A stretch of 27,200 nt of DNA from Mycolicibacterium cosmeticum (GTDB taxonomy: Bacteria; Actinomycetota; Actinomycetes; Mycobacteriales; Mycobacteriaceae): assembly GCF_000613185.1 (NCBI RefSeq), contig NZ_CCBB010000004.1, positions 1-27,200 on the forward strand. The letters are read 5' to 3'. This document shows positions 1-6,458 of this stretch, piece after piece; position 1 is the first letter of the stretch; each line of letters opens with the position of its first letter. The notes under the pieces were generated by a model. That model ran no database searches. It was not told the DNA's origin and was given only the letters and a program-made list of their open reading frames with translations. The position numbers and the translations under genes were made by a program.

Positions 1-193
1 CAGGGTTTGTGTTCGGGTTTAGCCGGCCGCGTGGCCTTTTGGGCTGCCGAGAGCTGCGCGGCCGACAGTGTGTCAGCGTCGTTGGCGATCAGGTTGGCCT
101 CAGCCCATTCGTGCAAGGCAGAGGAGCGTTGTGACGCCTCATCGATCAGGTCTCTGGGCACGCCCGCGACATCGCCCAGGCCGCTGTAGGGGT
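1..193. repeat. Terminal redundancy, copy 1 (circular join)
   Basis: Bases 1-193 are identical to bases 27008-27200, and the relaxase reading frame continues in register across the join. This is what a circular molecule of about 27,007 bp looks like when it is written out past its own start. I read it as one sequence represented twice, not as a biological repeat. Confidence 0.93.
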
Positions 194-1013
194 CGATATC
201 GCCCCATTCGATGGCAGCCAGTCGGTGCGCTTCGTAACGCAGTGTGGCTTGGTACACCATGCCGGCGGCGCGCGATTCGTCGTGCAACGACTTGCTGTCG
301 AAGGACACCATTTCGCCATCGAAGCGGGCTTGTTTGTTGAACAGCAGAACATGGGTGTGCAGGTGCGGATCACCGGCGCGGGAGGTCTCGTGTTGGTAGG
401 CCGCGGCCACCAAACCGGGCAGCCGAACGAGGTCCTTTTGGCCCGTGACCGAGTTGTGGACCCGGGTGTAGCCGACGTGGTTATTGAGGTACTCCATGGC
501 GGCGTCCACGGCAGTGTTGTGGGCCTCGGTGAGCGCTTTGATGAGCACGTCATCGGTGGATAACGCCCGCAGCAACGACACACTTTTCGGCGCCCCGAAC
601 ACCAGATCGAAGCCGTGTACGGAGTTCTTGCTGTAGGCCCGACCGGTGGCTCCATTGGGGGCGATTCCGTCGTCCAGCCAGCGCTCCACGGTGGCCATGT
701 CGGCCTCGCCACCGGCCAGCTGACCGGTGCTCAACCCGGTCAGTTCCGAGAGCTTTTCGCGGTCGCCGACAGCGATCCATCGCGGCGCGCGGGTGTCGCC
801 TTCGGTGTAGTACTCACCCAACCCACCGCCGGCCTTTTGGCGGTCCGCCATGGCAGCCCCAGCGGCCTTGGCTGTGTTGTTGTAGTAGCGCACCGAGCCC
901 CGCTTCATCGGGGGCGAAATGGTGAGCACCGGTGGCACCTCGTTGCGTTGGTCGGCGGGATAACCAGCCCCAGCGGTGGGGTGGGAGCGGGCCGAAGGTT
1001 CGCTCCCACCCAT
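1..1013 (-). CDS. MobF-family conjugative relaxase-helicase (TraA-like), N-terminal part
   Basis: This is the start of the relaxase whose remainder lies at 24340-27200; joined across the circular junction it is 1226 aa. The relaxase nicks oriT and stays bound to the 5' end of the transferred strand. Visible here are an N-terminal tyrosine pair (RYYNNTA, about residues 42-48), which is the expected place for the nicking tyrosine, a conserved GFDLVFGAPKSVSLL block, and the metal-binding triad HLHTH (H217, H219, H221). All three match the MobF/TrwC fold. ATG 1013 has an AAGGGG sequence 8-9 bases upstream. GTG 929 (VLTISPPM) also has a GAGGTG and would give 1198 aa, which is nearer to where family members usually begin. 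The start is therefore uncertain, but the family is not. The frame has no stop down to base 1. Confidence 0.93.
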   Translation of the reverse strand, partial: MGGSEPSARSHPTAGAGYPADQRNEVPPVLTISPPMKRGSVRYYNNTAKAAGAAMADRQKAGGGLGEYYTEGDTRAPRWIAVGDREKLSELTGLSTGQLAGGEADMATVERWLDDGIAPNGATGRAYSKNSVHGFDLVFGAPKSVSLLRALSTDDVLIKALTEAHNTAVDAAMEYLNNHVGYTRVHNSVTGQKDLVRLPGLVAAAYQHETSRAGDPHLHTHVLLFNKQARFDGEMVSFDSKSLHDESRAAGMVYQATLRYEAHRLAAIEWGDIDPYSGLGDVAGVPRDLIDEASQRSSALHEWAEANLIANDADTLSAAQLSAAQKATRPAKPEHKP

Positions 1014-1102
1014 GCTTGCACCCCTTGTGCTAATGTGCCATGCCTGTAGTCGGTAGTTTGTAGTGAATTGCTGTGAGGGACAGCGGATGTGGGGTGGGGA
1101 AT

Positions 1103-1158
1103 GCGGTAAAAAGTGGTAAAGAGCGGTAAATCGGTAAGAAGCGGTAAAGATCGGTAAA
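1103..1158 (+). repeat. Six phased GGTAAA-type direct repeats
   Basis: The unit is approximately CGGTAAAgag. Five copies read GGTAAA and the fourth reads GGTAAG. Regular spacing of about one helical turn is typical of iterons or cooperative repressor sites. No similar array lies elsewhere in the window. Confidence 0.75.
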
Positions 1159-1224
1159 GCTGTTGGGCGGCAGGAGAGATGGGGGATGTTCGGTGAGAGG
1201 TGTTGGTGAGAGCGATGATTCAGC

Positions 1225-1239
1225 GCCGAAAATTTCGGC
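1225..1239. repeat. Inverted repeat GCCGAAA-A-TTTCGGC
   Basis: Perfect 7-bp arms with a single central base, in the leader of the relaxase and about 70 bp from the GGTAAA array. The short A/T core inside G+C-rich DNA fits a regulator site or a relaxase recognition hairpin. Confidence 0.6.
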
Positions 1240-1375
1240 TCACTTTTCCGCGACTCGACCGGCGACTGCGGCCCGCGTTCGGGCGCGGTTAACGCGTTCT
1301 CATCGGACCGCCGCGCCGAGGCGTGGACGGCGCGGCGGCGGCCGCTGAAGCGGTACCGCTGCGGGCGGGTTCGGA

Positions 1376-1984
1376 TCACACCGGTGTGGGGCCGGCGGGG
1401 AGGCCGTCTGCGCGTAGATCCGCGTACACCATCTGCGCCAGCTCGGCGGCCAACGGGTCGTCGCGATTGCGGGGCAGCGGCAGCCGGTCTTCGGCGCGGG
1501 CGGCGATCAGATAACCGGCCTTGATCCGGAACACGGCCGAGTAGTCCGGGGACGGCCACACTACCGTCACAAGGTGCTCATGCTCGGCGGTCGGGTCGGT
1601 CCGGTACTGGGTATGCGTCCAGCGCCGATCCCAGGCCAGCTCGCTGCGATCGGGTGGCACCCAAGGAGCGTCGTCGAGGTCCTCCGGTGTCGGCGGGATC
1701 AGGTCGTACAGTTCCCGCGTCAGCACGATCTCCTTGGCCTGCATCGCCGCGGTGTTGACCAGCCCCACTCTCGTCAGCATGTCGGGATGGTCCCCGGTGC
1801 GGGCAGTCCAGTCTCCGATGGCGTGCTCGCTGAGGTCGGCGGCCAGCTCGGCCACCTGGCGGCTGAGCCGGGTCGCTTCGGCGGCCAGGAACGCGCGCTG
1901 TTGGCGGGGTGGCCAGGTTGACGGCAGCAGGTCGTAGTCGATGTACGCCTGGGCCACAAGCTGCCGAATCTCAGGGCTGCTCAT
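1376..1984 (-). CDS. Hypothetical protein coupled to the replication gene (202 aa)
   Basis: I do not recognise the family. The ATG at 1984 overlaps the TGA of the upstream rep gene (ATGA), so the two are translationally coupled and probably form one operon. The protein is acidic, with a predicted helical N-terminal half (a leucine/alanine-rich stretch at residues 25-60), a proline-rich middle (IPPTPEDLDDAPWVPP, near 97-112) and a C-terminal part rich in aromatic residues. It has no signal peptide or membrane segment and no obvious catalytic motif. Its position suggests an accessory replication or copy-control protein, but this is inferred from location only. Confidence 0.75.
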   Translation of the reverse strand: MSSPEIRQLVAQAYIDYDLLPSTWPPRQQRAFLAAEATRLSRQVAELAADLSEHAIGDWTARTGDHPDMLTRVGLVNTAAMQAKEIVLTRELYDLIPPTPEDLDDAPWVPPDRSELAWDRRWTHTQYRTDPTAEHEHLVTVVWPSPDYSAVFRIKAGYLIAARAEDRLPLPRNRDDPLAAELAQMVYADLRADGLPAGPTPV

Positions 1985-3261
1985 CGGTGCCTATCAGCGG
2001 TCGGGCGGACGAACTCCGTACGCCACCCGTGGCGCACCACAGCCGACTGCGAAGCAGCCTTCTCCGGGTCGGTGGCCGTGGACGCCGTCATGGGCCGAAC
2101 GATAGGCCGCACGGCCGTCGCAGAACGTGTGCTGGGCGTGCGCCGGTGAGGCTCAGCGGCGGTCCGTTTAGCGCGACCGCGAAGCACGCGGCGGATCTCT
2201 TCTTGAGCGGCGGTAATCCGGGCACGCGCGGCGTCGGTGAGCGGCTCCGAGCGCGGCGTCTGGTCGATGCTGGCGGCGGCGTAGCCGCCGGACTCTGTCG
2301 GAAGCTGCGGAGGTGCCCAGGACAGCCGTCGCAACCGACTCGACAGGAACGCACCGGGGTTGGCGATGTCGTCGGGCCAGGTCCATCCGCGGGTACGCAT
2401 GTCGGCGTTGAGCGCTTCGGTGATGGCTCGGGCAGTCCAGACCGTGGGGTCGATGCCGGCGGTGGTGAGGGCATCGCAGATGGTGCCGATGTGGACGCGG
2501 TTGAGGCCGTGGGTGCCGGCAACGAGGGCCGCAGCGAGGCGTTGGACGGCAAGTGGCCGGGGGGTGATGCGCCGCCGGTGCGCTGGTCGGTTTTTCGGAT
2601 CAGAGATTTTGTTGGCGGGCGCGCTTGCGCGCTCGCTTGGTGAGTTACTCCCTACGGGAGGGGAAAGACTAAGACCGCCTGACGGCGGTAGGTGGAAATC
2701 ATGCACAACAGGCCGGTTCACCGGGCGAGGTTCGCGGCGGGGCACCAGGTGGTACACCGAGGGTCGCCGGCCGATGCTAGGGGTGCCCGGAGAGCCGTGA
2801 CCGCGTTGAGCCTCGACGGCCCATTGGGAGAGCCGTAGGACTCGCCAGGCGGCCGTCACGGTGCGCACGTCACAACCCACCCGGGAGGCGATGGTGGCGC
2901 GGGTAACGGCGACGTGGCGGCCGGTGGCGTGATCGGCGTGCTCGGCCATTACCGCCGCGATCGACAGCAGCGTGACCGCGGTGATCGACACCCGCTCGGC
3001 CGCACACAGCCGGCCCAGGGCCGGCGACTGAGCCCAGTTCTGGAGTCCCTCGAGCCACCCTTGACGGCTGGTCCACATCGGCGCCCGCGGCGCACACGCG
3101 CCGGCACGCTCCACCCAGCCGCGCCGGCGCTCGTTGGCCAGCGCGCGGACGGCACGCGGTGTGGGTGCAATGGCACCGCCCAACGGCGCCGGCCATGCAC
3201 TACTCACCCGAGCTGATCGGGTGCTGAGGAGGTCACGATTTGCGCACTGATTGCGCGCCAT
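1981..3261 (-). CDS. Putative plasmid replication initiator (winged helix, 426 aa)
   Basis: A basic protein with a helix-turn-helix at about residues 123-142 (TIASRVGCDVRTVTAAWRVL) followed by a wing-like segment (to about residue 173, ending RPSVYHLVP). The C-terminal half is helical and rich in arginine and alanine. Actinobacterial plasmid initiators often have this type of wHTH and lie beside a coupled small gene, a structured leader and a partition or mobilisation locus, as here. No primase or rolling-circle tyrosine motif is visible, which favours theta-type replication. The longer frame to 3369 starts with TTG inside the structured leader, so I chose ATG 3261 (MARNQCANRD). The ribosome-binding site is weak, and a GTG near residue 19 is possible. 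The replication role is inferred from domain and context. Confidence 0.65.
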   Translation of the reverse strand: MARNQCANRDLLSTRSARVSSAWPAPLGGAIAPTPRAVRALANERRRGWVERAGACAPRAPMWTSRQGWLEGLQNWAQSPALGRLCAAERVSITAVTLLSIAAVMAEHADHATGRHVAVTRATIASRVGCDVRTVTAAWRVLRLSQWAVEAQRGHGSPGTPSIGRRPSVYHLVPRREPRPVNRPVVHDFHLPPSGGLSLSPPVGSNSPSERASAPANKISDPKNRPAHRRRITPRPLAVQRLAAALVAGTHGLNRVHIGTICDALTTAGIDPTVWTARAITEALNADMRTRGWTWPDDIANPGAFLSSRLRRLSWAPPQLPTESGGYAAASIDQTPRSEPLTDAARARITAAQEEIRRVLRGRAKRTAAEPHRRTPSTRSATAVRPIVRPMTASTATDPEKAASQSAVVRHGWRTEFVRPTADRHR

Positions 3262-3311
3262 TTCTGGAACACCGCGCAGCCGTGCGCTACCGTGAGACGA
3301 GTCCAGCAAGA

Positions 3312-3403
3312 CACGTCCCTTTCGGGGCAACGGGTGCGGACCCGGAACCGAGCTGGTAACTCGGTTCAAACCCAGACAGGGCCTCGCTACGGCGGGGCCT
3401 TTG
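3312..3403 (+). ncRNA. Candidate structured plus-strand RNA antisense to the rep leader
   Basis: Several hairpins follow one another on the plus strand, opposite the rep mRNA leader. A weak CCC/GGG hairpin lies at 3317-3326, CGGGT/ACCCG at 3331-3344, AACCGAG/CTCGGTT with the 7-nt loop CTGGTAA at 3346-3366, and a G+C-rich stem at 3380-3399 followed by TTTG. The last stem resembles an intrinsic terminator. Small antisense RNAs that control initiator synthesis have this form, with stable loops and a terminator opposite the rep leader. No clear promoter was identified, so transcription is inferred. Confidence 0.45.
3380..3403 (+). terminator. Intrinsic terminator-like hairpin ahead of rep
   Basis: GGCCTCGC pairs with GCGGGGCC (one G-U pair) around a 4-nt loop and is followed by TTTGTC. 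It would end plus-strand transcripts reading toward 3400. Confidence 0.5.
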
Positions 3404-3436
3404 TCATGTTCAGGTTTGGATCTGCACCGCTTATGG

Positions 3437-3467
3437 AAATGTCACATTTGCCCGCCTACAGGCGGGC
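3437..3467 (-). terminator. Terminator of the RHH gene, with adjacent AAATGT/ACATTT palindrome
   Basis: GCCCGCCT/AGGCGGGC (3450-3467) is a perfect 8-bp stem with a 2-nt loop, lying just after the RHH gene stop on the minus strand. The next bases form AAATGTCACATTT (3437-3449), a 6-bp inverted repeat with one central base, which could act as a T-rich tail or as an operator. Confidence 0.6.
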
Positions 3468-3473
3468 GTGTGT

Positions 3474-3671
3474 CTACATCGCCAGCGGCAGAACCTCCTT
3501 ATCGAGTTCGCGGACAGCCTCGGGTCGACCCACCGCAATAGCGAGCAGGTCTGCGGAGAGCTGGCTGACGCTGGTGCCGCGTTCGGCGGCCATTTCGCGG
3601 AGCCGGGCGTAGACAGATGCATCCGCGCGAACCTTGATCTGCTCGCGCGGACCTTTATGCGGTTGGGCCAT
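3474..3671 (-). CDS. Ribbon-helix-helix DNA-binding protein (65 aa)
   Basis: The sequence from residue 10 (EQIKVRADASVYARLREMAAERGTSVSQLSADLLAIAVG) has the strand-helix-helix pattern of the Arc/CopG/MetJ superfamily, in which a dimer inserts a beta-ribbon into the DNA major groove. Plasmids use such proteins for copy control, partition or as antitoxins. ATG 3671 has AAGGA 7 bases upstream; an upstream GTG-type start at 3716 would add 15 residues and seems less likely. It lies upstream of rep on the same strand, separated by a terminator and the structured leader, so a copy-control role is plausible. No toxin partner is adjacent. Confidence 0.8.
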   Translation of the reverse strand: MAQPHKGPREQIKVRADASVYARLREMAAERGTSVSQLSADLLAIAVGRPEAVRELDKEVLPLAM

Positions 3672-3755
3672 GGTCTGATCCTTACGCGGAAGTCGCCTTG
3701 TACCTGGTACCGACACGCGGTTCGTTTGGGACTGCCGTGACGCGTGAGACTGGAA

Positions 3756-4154
3756 TCAGGCGGCCGTGTGGTTCGCCGATGCCTGGCGTCGGCGCGCATA
3801 GGGGTCGGGCATTGCGGGGAGGGCAGATTCGCCGAGTTCGGTGATGTGCCGGCGCTCGAACTGTGCGAGCAAATGCCGATAGGCATGCTCTAGCAGCTCA
3901 GGGGTTGACCGATCCCCGGGAAGTGACAGGCCGCCCCATACCCCGTATTCCTCGCGCGCCGCCACGGCGTTGTACCCGCAGCGGCCGATGAATGGGCAGG
4001 CCTGGCAGGCCCTCACGGCGTGGATGCGGTCTTTGAACGGCGAGAACCACCGGTCACCATCGCGGGAGCTATCGGTGCAAGGGGTGGGCTGATCGGTGCG
4101 GTACAGGCGGACGGGCTCGGACTGCCGCGTAACGGGGCGGATGCGAGGGGGCAT
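3756..4154 (-). CDS. WhiB-family iron-sulfur regulator (132 aa)
   Basis: The four cluster cysteines are C26, C50, C53 and C59 (ACQACPFIGRC), followed by the GVWGG turn (71-75) that defines WhiB-like (Wbl) proteins. These actinobacterial proteins bind a [4Fe-4S] cluster and usually work with the primary sigma factor. The C-terminal 50 residues are basic (PYARRRQASANHTAA) and could contact DNA. ATG 4154 is preceded by an A+T-rich divergent promoter region shared with the XRE gene. Plasmid- and phage-borne Wbl proteins are common in mycobacteria and can interfere with host Wbl circuits; a specific target cannot be read from the sequence. Confidence 0.93.
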   Translation of the reverse strand: MPPRIRPVTRQSEPVRLYRTDQPTPCTDSSRDGDRWFSPFKDRIHAVRACQACPFIGRCGYNAVAAREEYGVWGGLSLPGDRSTPELLEHAYRHLLAQFERRHITELGESALPAMPDPYARRRQASANHTAA

Positions 4155-4160
4155 GAATCC

Positions 4161-4190
4161 AATATAACCGATAATTATCGATAATTACTG
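4161..4190. promoter_or_regulatory. Divergent whiB/xre promoter region with CGATAATTA repeats
   Basis: CGATAATTAT (4169-4178) is followed directly by CGATAATTAC (4179-4188), and the first copy is part of the 12-bp perfect palindrome CGATAATTATCG (4169-4180). The block is the most A+T-rich in the neighbourhood and lies between two divergent regulators. It is the likely site for the XRE protein, possibly overlapping the promoter of one or both genes. Confidence 0.65.
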
Positions 4191-4229
4191 GGCCGCATGG
4201 GGCGGTGCCGGAACGTATGACCGCGATGG

Positions 4230-4730
4230 ATGATGGTGGCCATCATGTCGTGGGAAAAGCTGGGCGAGGCTGTGCGCGAGCGGCGCATCGCCCTGGGGTT
4301 GACCCAGGAGCAACTGGCCGATCGCGGTGGTCCCTCGACACCGACCCTTCGCGCGATCGAAAACAACCGGGCGGGTCGTCTGAGCCCCCGGTTGCGCCGA
4401 TCTTTGGAACGGACCTTGCAGTGGTCGGCCGGCAGTGTCGATGAGGTCCTGGCCGGCCAGGACGCCACCGTGCTGGAGCCCGTCACCACCACGGCGATCG
4501 GCCCCGGTTTCTATCTGCTGGTCGACCGGGCACTGTCAGCGGCTCGGGTGGTGATTATCGGCGCGCCGAGTGAGATTGAGACCGCCGAGTGGACTGCCGA
4601 CGTCCACCGCCTGATTCGTGAGGTCAAGGAAGGCTTTTTCGAGCTGGAGCCACGCCTAGAGGCCGCCCAGCGCGACAAGCTCGGTGCCCTGATAGCCCTG
4701 CTGGACCAGCTTTCGACTCCGTCTCGCTGA
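4230..4730 (+). CDS. XRE-family transcriptional regulator (166 aa)
   Basis: Residues about 8-60 (KLGEAVRERRIALGLTQEQLADRGGPSTPTLRAIENNRAG) are a Cro/CI-type helix-turn-helix. The remainder, about 100 residues, is helical and probably for dimerisation. It diverges from the WhiB gene across the CGATAATTA repeats, so control of itself and of whiB is likely. ATG 4230 and ATG 4245 (MSWEKLGEA) lie inside the two arms of the inverted repeat ATGATGG-TGG-CCATCAT (4230-4246), which could hide or control the start. Homologues would most naturally begin at 4245. Confidence 0.85.
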   Translation: MMVAIMSWEKLGEAVRERRIALGLTQEQLADRGGPSTPTLRAIENNRAGRLSPRLRRSLERTLQWSAGSVDEVLAGQDATVLEPVTTTAIGPGFYLLVDRALSAARVVIIGAPSEIETAEWTADVHRLIREVKEGFFELEPRLEAAQRDKLGALIALLDQLSTPSR

Positions 4731-4751
4731 TCCTGAGACACCCAGAGCCGC

Positions 4752-4884
4752 CCCTTCCTCGTAGTGGCCGGCGTTTGTGCGGGGTGGTGGTGGCTGTCAA
4801 GGCTCGACCGTGGTCGACCGCGAAGCGGCCTCGGCCTTGACAGCCACCACCACCCCGATCACCACAATTTGCGGCGAGGAAGGG
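4752..4884. repeat. Nested inverted repeat of about 133 bp
   Basis: The outer arms CCCTTCCTCG (4752-4761) and CGAGGAAGGG (4875-4884) enclose a perfect 24-bp inverted repeat (4780-4803 with 4834-4857, core GGTGGTGGTGGCTGTCAAGG). This in turn encloses a 30-nt centre containing TCGACC-GT-GGTCGA (4804-4817) and CCGC-GAA-GCGG. The sides between outer and inner arms also pair partly. A transcript of either strand would fold into one very long stem. It lies after the end of the XRE gene and after the end (minus strand) of the microprotein gene at 4928, so a two-way terminator is the simplest role; oriT or a single-strand origin are alternatives. Confidence 0.8.
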
Positions 4885-4927
4885 TGGGGTCCACGCACGG
4901 GCACCGGGTAGCCGGCGAGTCATCGCG

Positions 4928-5131
4928 TCACGGTCGTTTGGTGAGGATCGCGATGGCGGCTTGGATGACGACGCCGAGGACGGCGCTGATGACGCGTCCG
5001 GTATCTCCCATGGTGAGCTTGGATTCCGGGTTGCGGGCGTGGATGCGATCAGCGAGAACGCAGACGCTCACGACGATGGCCACAACTCCGAGGATGGCAG
5101 CGATGCACACGGCCAGGTCAGTTCCGCTCAT
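4928..5131 (-). CDS. Two-helix membrane microprotein (67 aa)
   Basis: From ATG 5131 (MSGTDLAVC) the protein has a hydrophobic helix at about residues 5-27, a polar loop rich in R, N, E and K (DRIHARNPESKLTMGDTGR) and a second hydrophobic helix at about 46-63, ending in KRP. An AGAAAGAG sequence lies about 10 bases upstream of 5131. The longer frame to 5317 is low-complexity and an unlikely N-terminus. The layout of two helices with a charged loop recalls small holin-like, toxin-like or membrane-accessory proteins. No family is recognised. A similar layout occurs at 19192-19365. Confidence 0.6.
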   Translation of the reverse strand: MSGTDLAVCIAAILGVVAIVVSVCVLADRIHARNPESKLTMGDTGRVISAVLGVVIQAAIAILTKRP

Positions 5132-5460
5132 GGTTGGTGCTCTTTCTCTGGTTGGTCGGGAAAGCGGCTCCCGGAGCGGGGTGGTTGAGCTCCGCTCTCT
5201 TCTTCTGGGCGGAAGTGCGCTGTTTTCCACTGCACTGGCCGGACCTTTCTCGTCGAGTGAAGTACCGGGGCGAGAGCTGTTTTCCGTCGCGCGGTGCGGC
5301 AGGTAGTTCTCTGGCACTCATCGGGAGGTATATGCCGGCGGGGTGCAGGTGCAGCGGCGGGTCGCGAGGATGCTGGGTGCGGTATTCACGACCTCTAATG
5401 CCTTGTTTCGACCCGATTTGCCGACAAGCCAGGTGGTCACGGTTCGGTAACGGTCTGAAA
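5132..5460. other. Non-coding stretch between the microprotein and the partition locus
   Basis: I see no convincing gene here. It should contain the minus-strand promoter of the microprotein. A short Cys-rich frame at 5332-5487 has a GGAGGT only 2 bases before its ATG and runs into the partition repeats, so I do not call it. Confidence 0.5.
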
Positions 5461-5467
5461 AATGCCG

Positions 5468-5536
5468 TCTTACGTCGGAAGACGTAAAGACGTAATAGCG
5501 TGTTGACGTATGTGCGTCATTGCGCTGTGACGTAAG
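5468..5536. promoter_or_regulatory. Partition-site cluster A: GACGTAA repeats ahead of parA
   Basis: GACGTAA-type units lie at 5481, 5489, 5505 (GACGTAT) and 5529, with the inverted unit TTACGTC at 5470-5476 facing the first across GGAA. The block ends 9 bp before the parA ATG. In type Ib partition systems the small RHH protein binds repeated sites just upstream of parA, which serve both as centromere and as operator. Confidence 0.75.
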
Positions 5537-5544
5537 GTTTGGGA

Positions 5545-6120
5545 ATGCCTACGGTTTCTTTGGTCCATACCAAGGGCGGCGTCGCGAAGACGACGTCGGC
5601 GGTATATCTCGCGACCGCTGCCCAGCGCCGCGGTCGCGATGTCGTACTTATTGATGCCGACCCGCAGGGCTCGGCGCTGGAATGGGCGGCGGCCGCCCAG
5701 GATGACCCGCTGCCGTTTCCGGTGGTGCCGGCACGCCGCCCCCTGGACGTCAGTGGCCACCAGGAGTTGACGATCGTGGACACTCCCCCGGGTACGGCGC
5801 AGGTTATTCAGGAAGCGATCGAGCTGGCCGATTTGGTCGTGGTACCCACAGGGGCCTCACCGCTGGATGTCCGCCGGGTATGGCCAACTTTGGAGATCAC
5901 CGCGCACCGCCCCACGGCGGTGCTACTGACCGGCGTCGATCTGCGGACCCGACTAGCTGACGAAGTGAAGACCCTCCTGGAGGAGGAGGGCGTGCCGGTG
6001 ATCGAAACGCGGATTGTTCGCCGAGAGGGCATCCGCCGGGCGTTCGGGTCTACACCAAACCACCTGTACGGCTATGACGACGTGTTCGACGAGCTGATGG
6101 GGGCATTGGTTCATGTCTGA
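5545..6120 (+). CDS. parA: ParA-family partition ATPase (191 aa)
   Basis: Residues 10-17 (KGGVAKTT) form the deviant Walker A motif of ParA/MinD ATPases. VLIDADPQGSALEW follows as the A' motif, and TIVDTPPG is the Walker B motif. The length and the lack of an N-terminal HTH mark a type Ib ParA, whose ATP-dependent nucleoid binding moves plasmid copies apart. ATG 5545 is preferred; the TTG two codons upstream is an alternative. The gene ends in an ATGTCTGA overlap with the following RHH gene, which is coupled to it. Confidence 0.93.
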   Translation: MPTVSLVHTKGGVAKTTSAVYLATAAQRRGRDVVLIDADPQGSALEWAAAAQDDPLPFPVVPARRPLDVSGHQELTIVDTPPGTAQVIQEAIELADLVVVPTGASPLDVRRVWPTLEITAHRPTAVLLTGVDLRTRLADEVKTLLEEEGVPVIETRIVRREGIRRAFGSTPNHLYGYDDVFDELMGALVHV

Positions 6121-6340
6121 CTTGACTTCGAAAATGGCCGCGCGGGTGAAGACAGAGCCCGCCAAGCGGGCGGCCGAAGCGTTCCGGTCGCCGGCAGATG
6201 ACATGCAGCGGGCCACGGTCTACCTGCCTCGTTCCACTGTTCGCGGCCTCAAGCAAGCCGCCCTCGACGGCGACACCAGCATGAGCAAGATTCTCACTGA
6301 ATTAGCTGATCGGTGGCTTGCCGACAACGTAAAGACGTAA
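6113..6340 (+). CDS. RHH centromere-binding partner of ParA (75 aa)
   Basis: The N-terminal 30 residues are basic and flexible (KMAARVKTEPAKRAAEAF), as expected for the segment that stimulates ParA. Residues about 32-70 (QRATVYLPRSTVRGLKQAAL, then a second helix) give a ribbon-helix-helix fold. The ATG lies inside the 3' end of parA with an 8-nt overlap. The stop codon lies in a 15-bp-arm inverted repeat of the same ACGT-core type as the sites upstream of parA, so the protein probably binds both sides of its own operon. No sequence similarity to classical ParB with KorB/Spo0J domains is visible. Confidence 0.88.
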   Translation: MSDLTSKMAARVKTEPAKRAAEAFRSPADDMQRATVYLPRSTVRGLKQAALDGDTSMSKILTELADRWLADNVKT

Positions 6341-6363
6341 TGACGTCTTTACGTTGTTACGTC
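6324..6363. promoter_or_regulatory. Partition-site cluster B: 15-bp inverted repeat after parA-rhh
   Basis: ACAACGTAAAGACGT (6324-6338) and ACGTCTTTACGTTGT (6343-6357) are perfect arms around AATG, followed by TTACGTC (6357-6363). The left arm overlaps the rhh stop codon. It may be a second centromere block, a terminator or both. Confidence 0.75.
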
Positions 6364-6401
6364 TTAACGGCATGTCGGAAGCATCAGAGTGCTTCATTGG
6401 C

Positions 6402-6452
6402 GTTCCACTATTGTGGATAGTGCTTTACAGGTGTTCCACTATTGTGTATGGT
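6402..6452 (+). promoter_or_regulatory. Promoter with twin GTTCCACTATTGTG elements ahead of the abi leader
   Basis: GTTCCACTATTGTGGAT (6402-6418) recurs at 6433-6449 with one mismatch, 31 bp apart. TTTACA (6424-6429) and TATGGT (6447-6452), with a 17-bp spacer, make a plausible sigma70-type promoter that contains the second copy. The first copy also contains TCCAC-TATT-GTGGA. The repeats look like regulator sites at a promoter for the RNA and gene that follow. Confidence 0.6.
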
Positions 6453-6458
6453 CGTCAG

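Larger units (their letters stand above)
1014..1375. promoter_or_regulatory. Relaxase upstream region with GGTAAA repeats (candidate oriT, origin or operator)
   Basis: This 362-bp stretch has no credible gene. It holds six GGTAAA-type units at 1105, 1115, 1125, 1133, 1143 and 1153, spaced 10, 10, 8, 10 and 10 bp, so they lie on nearly one face of the helix. It also has a GGTGAGAG pair (1192-1208) and a 15-bp inverted repeat at 1225-1239. It sits between the start of the relaxase and the end of the replication operon. An oriT usually lies next to its relaxase gene and iterons usually lie next to a rep gene, so both are possible. Relaxase autoregulation is a third option. Confidence 0.6.

Noticed and set aside
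3346..3366. Possible tRNA-Thr (loop CTGGTAA with anticodon GGT)
   Set aside because: Only the anticodon-like stem-loop forms. The sequence before and after cannot make D and T arms or an acceptor stem, so a tRNA is not supported.
5332..5487. Cys-rich 51-aa frame starting MPAGCRCSGG
   Set aside because: GGAGGT is only 2 bases from the ATG and the frame runs into the partition repeats; composition looks non-coding.
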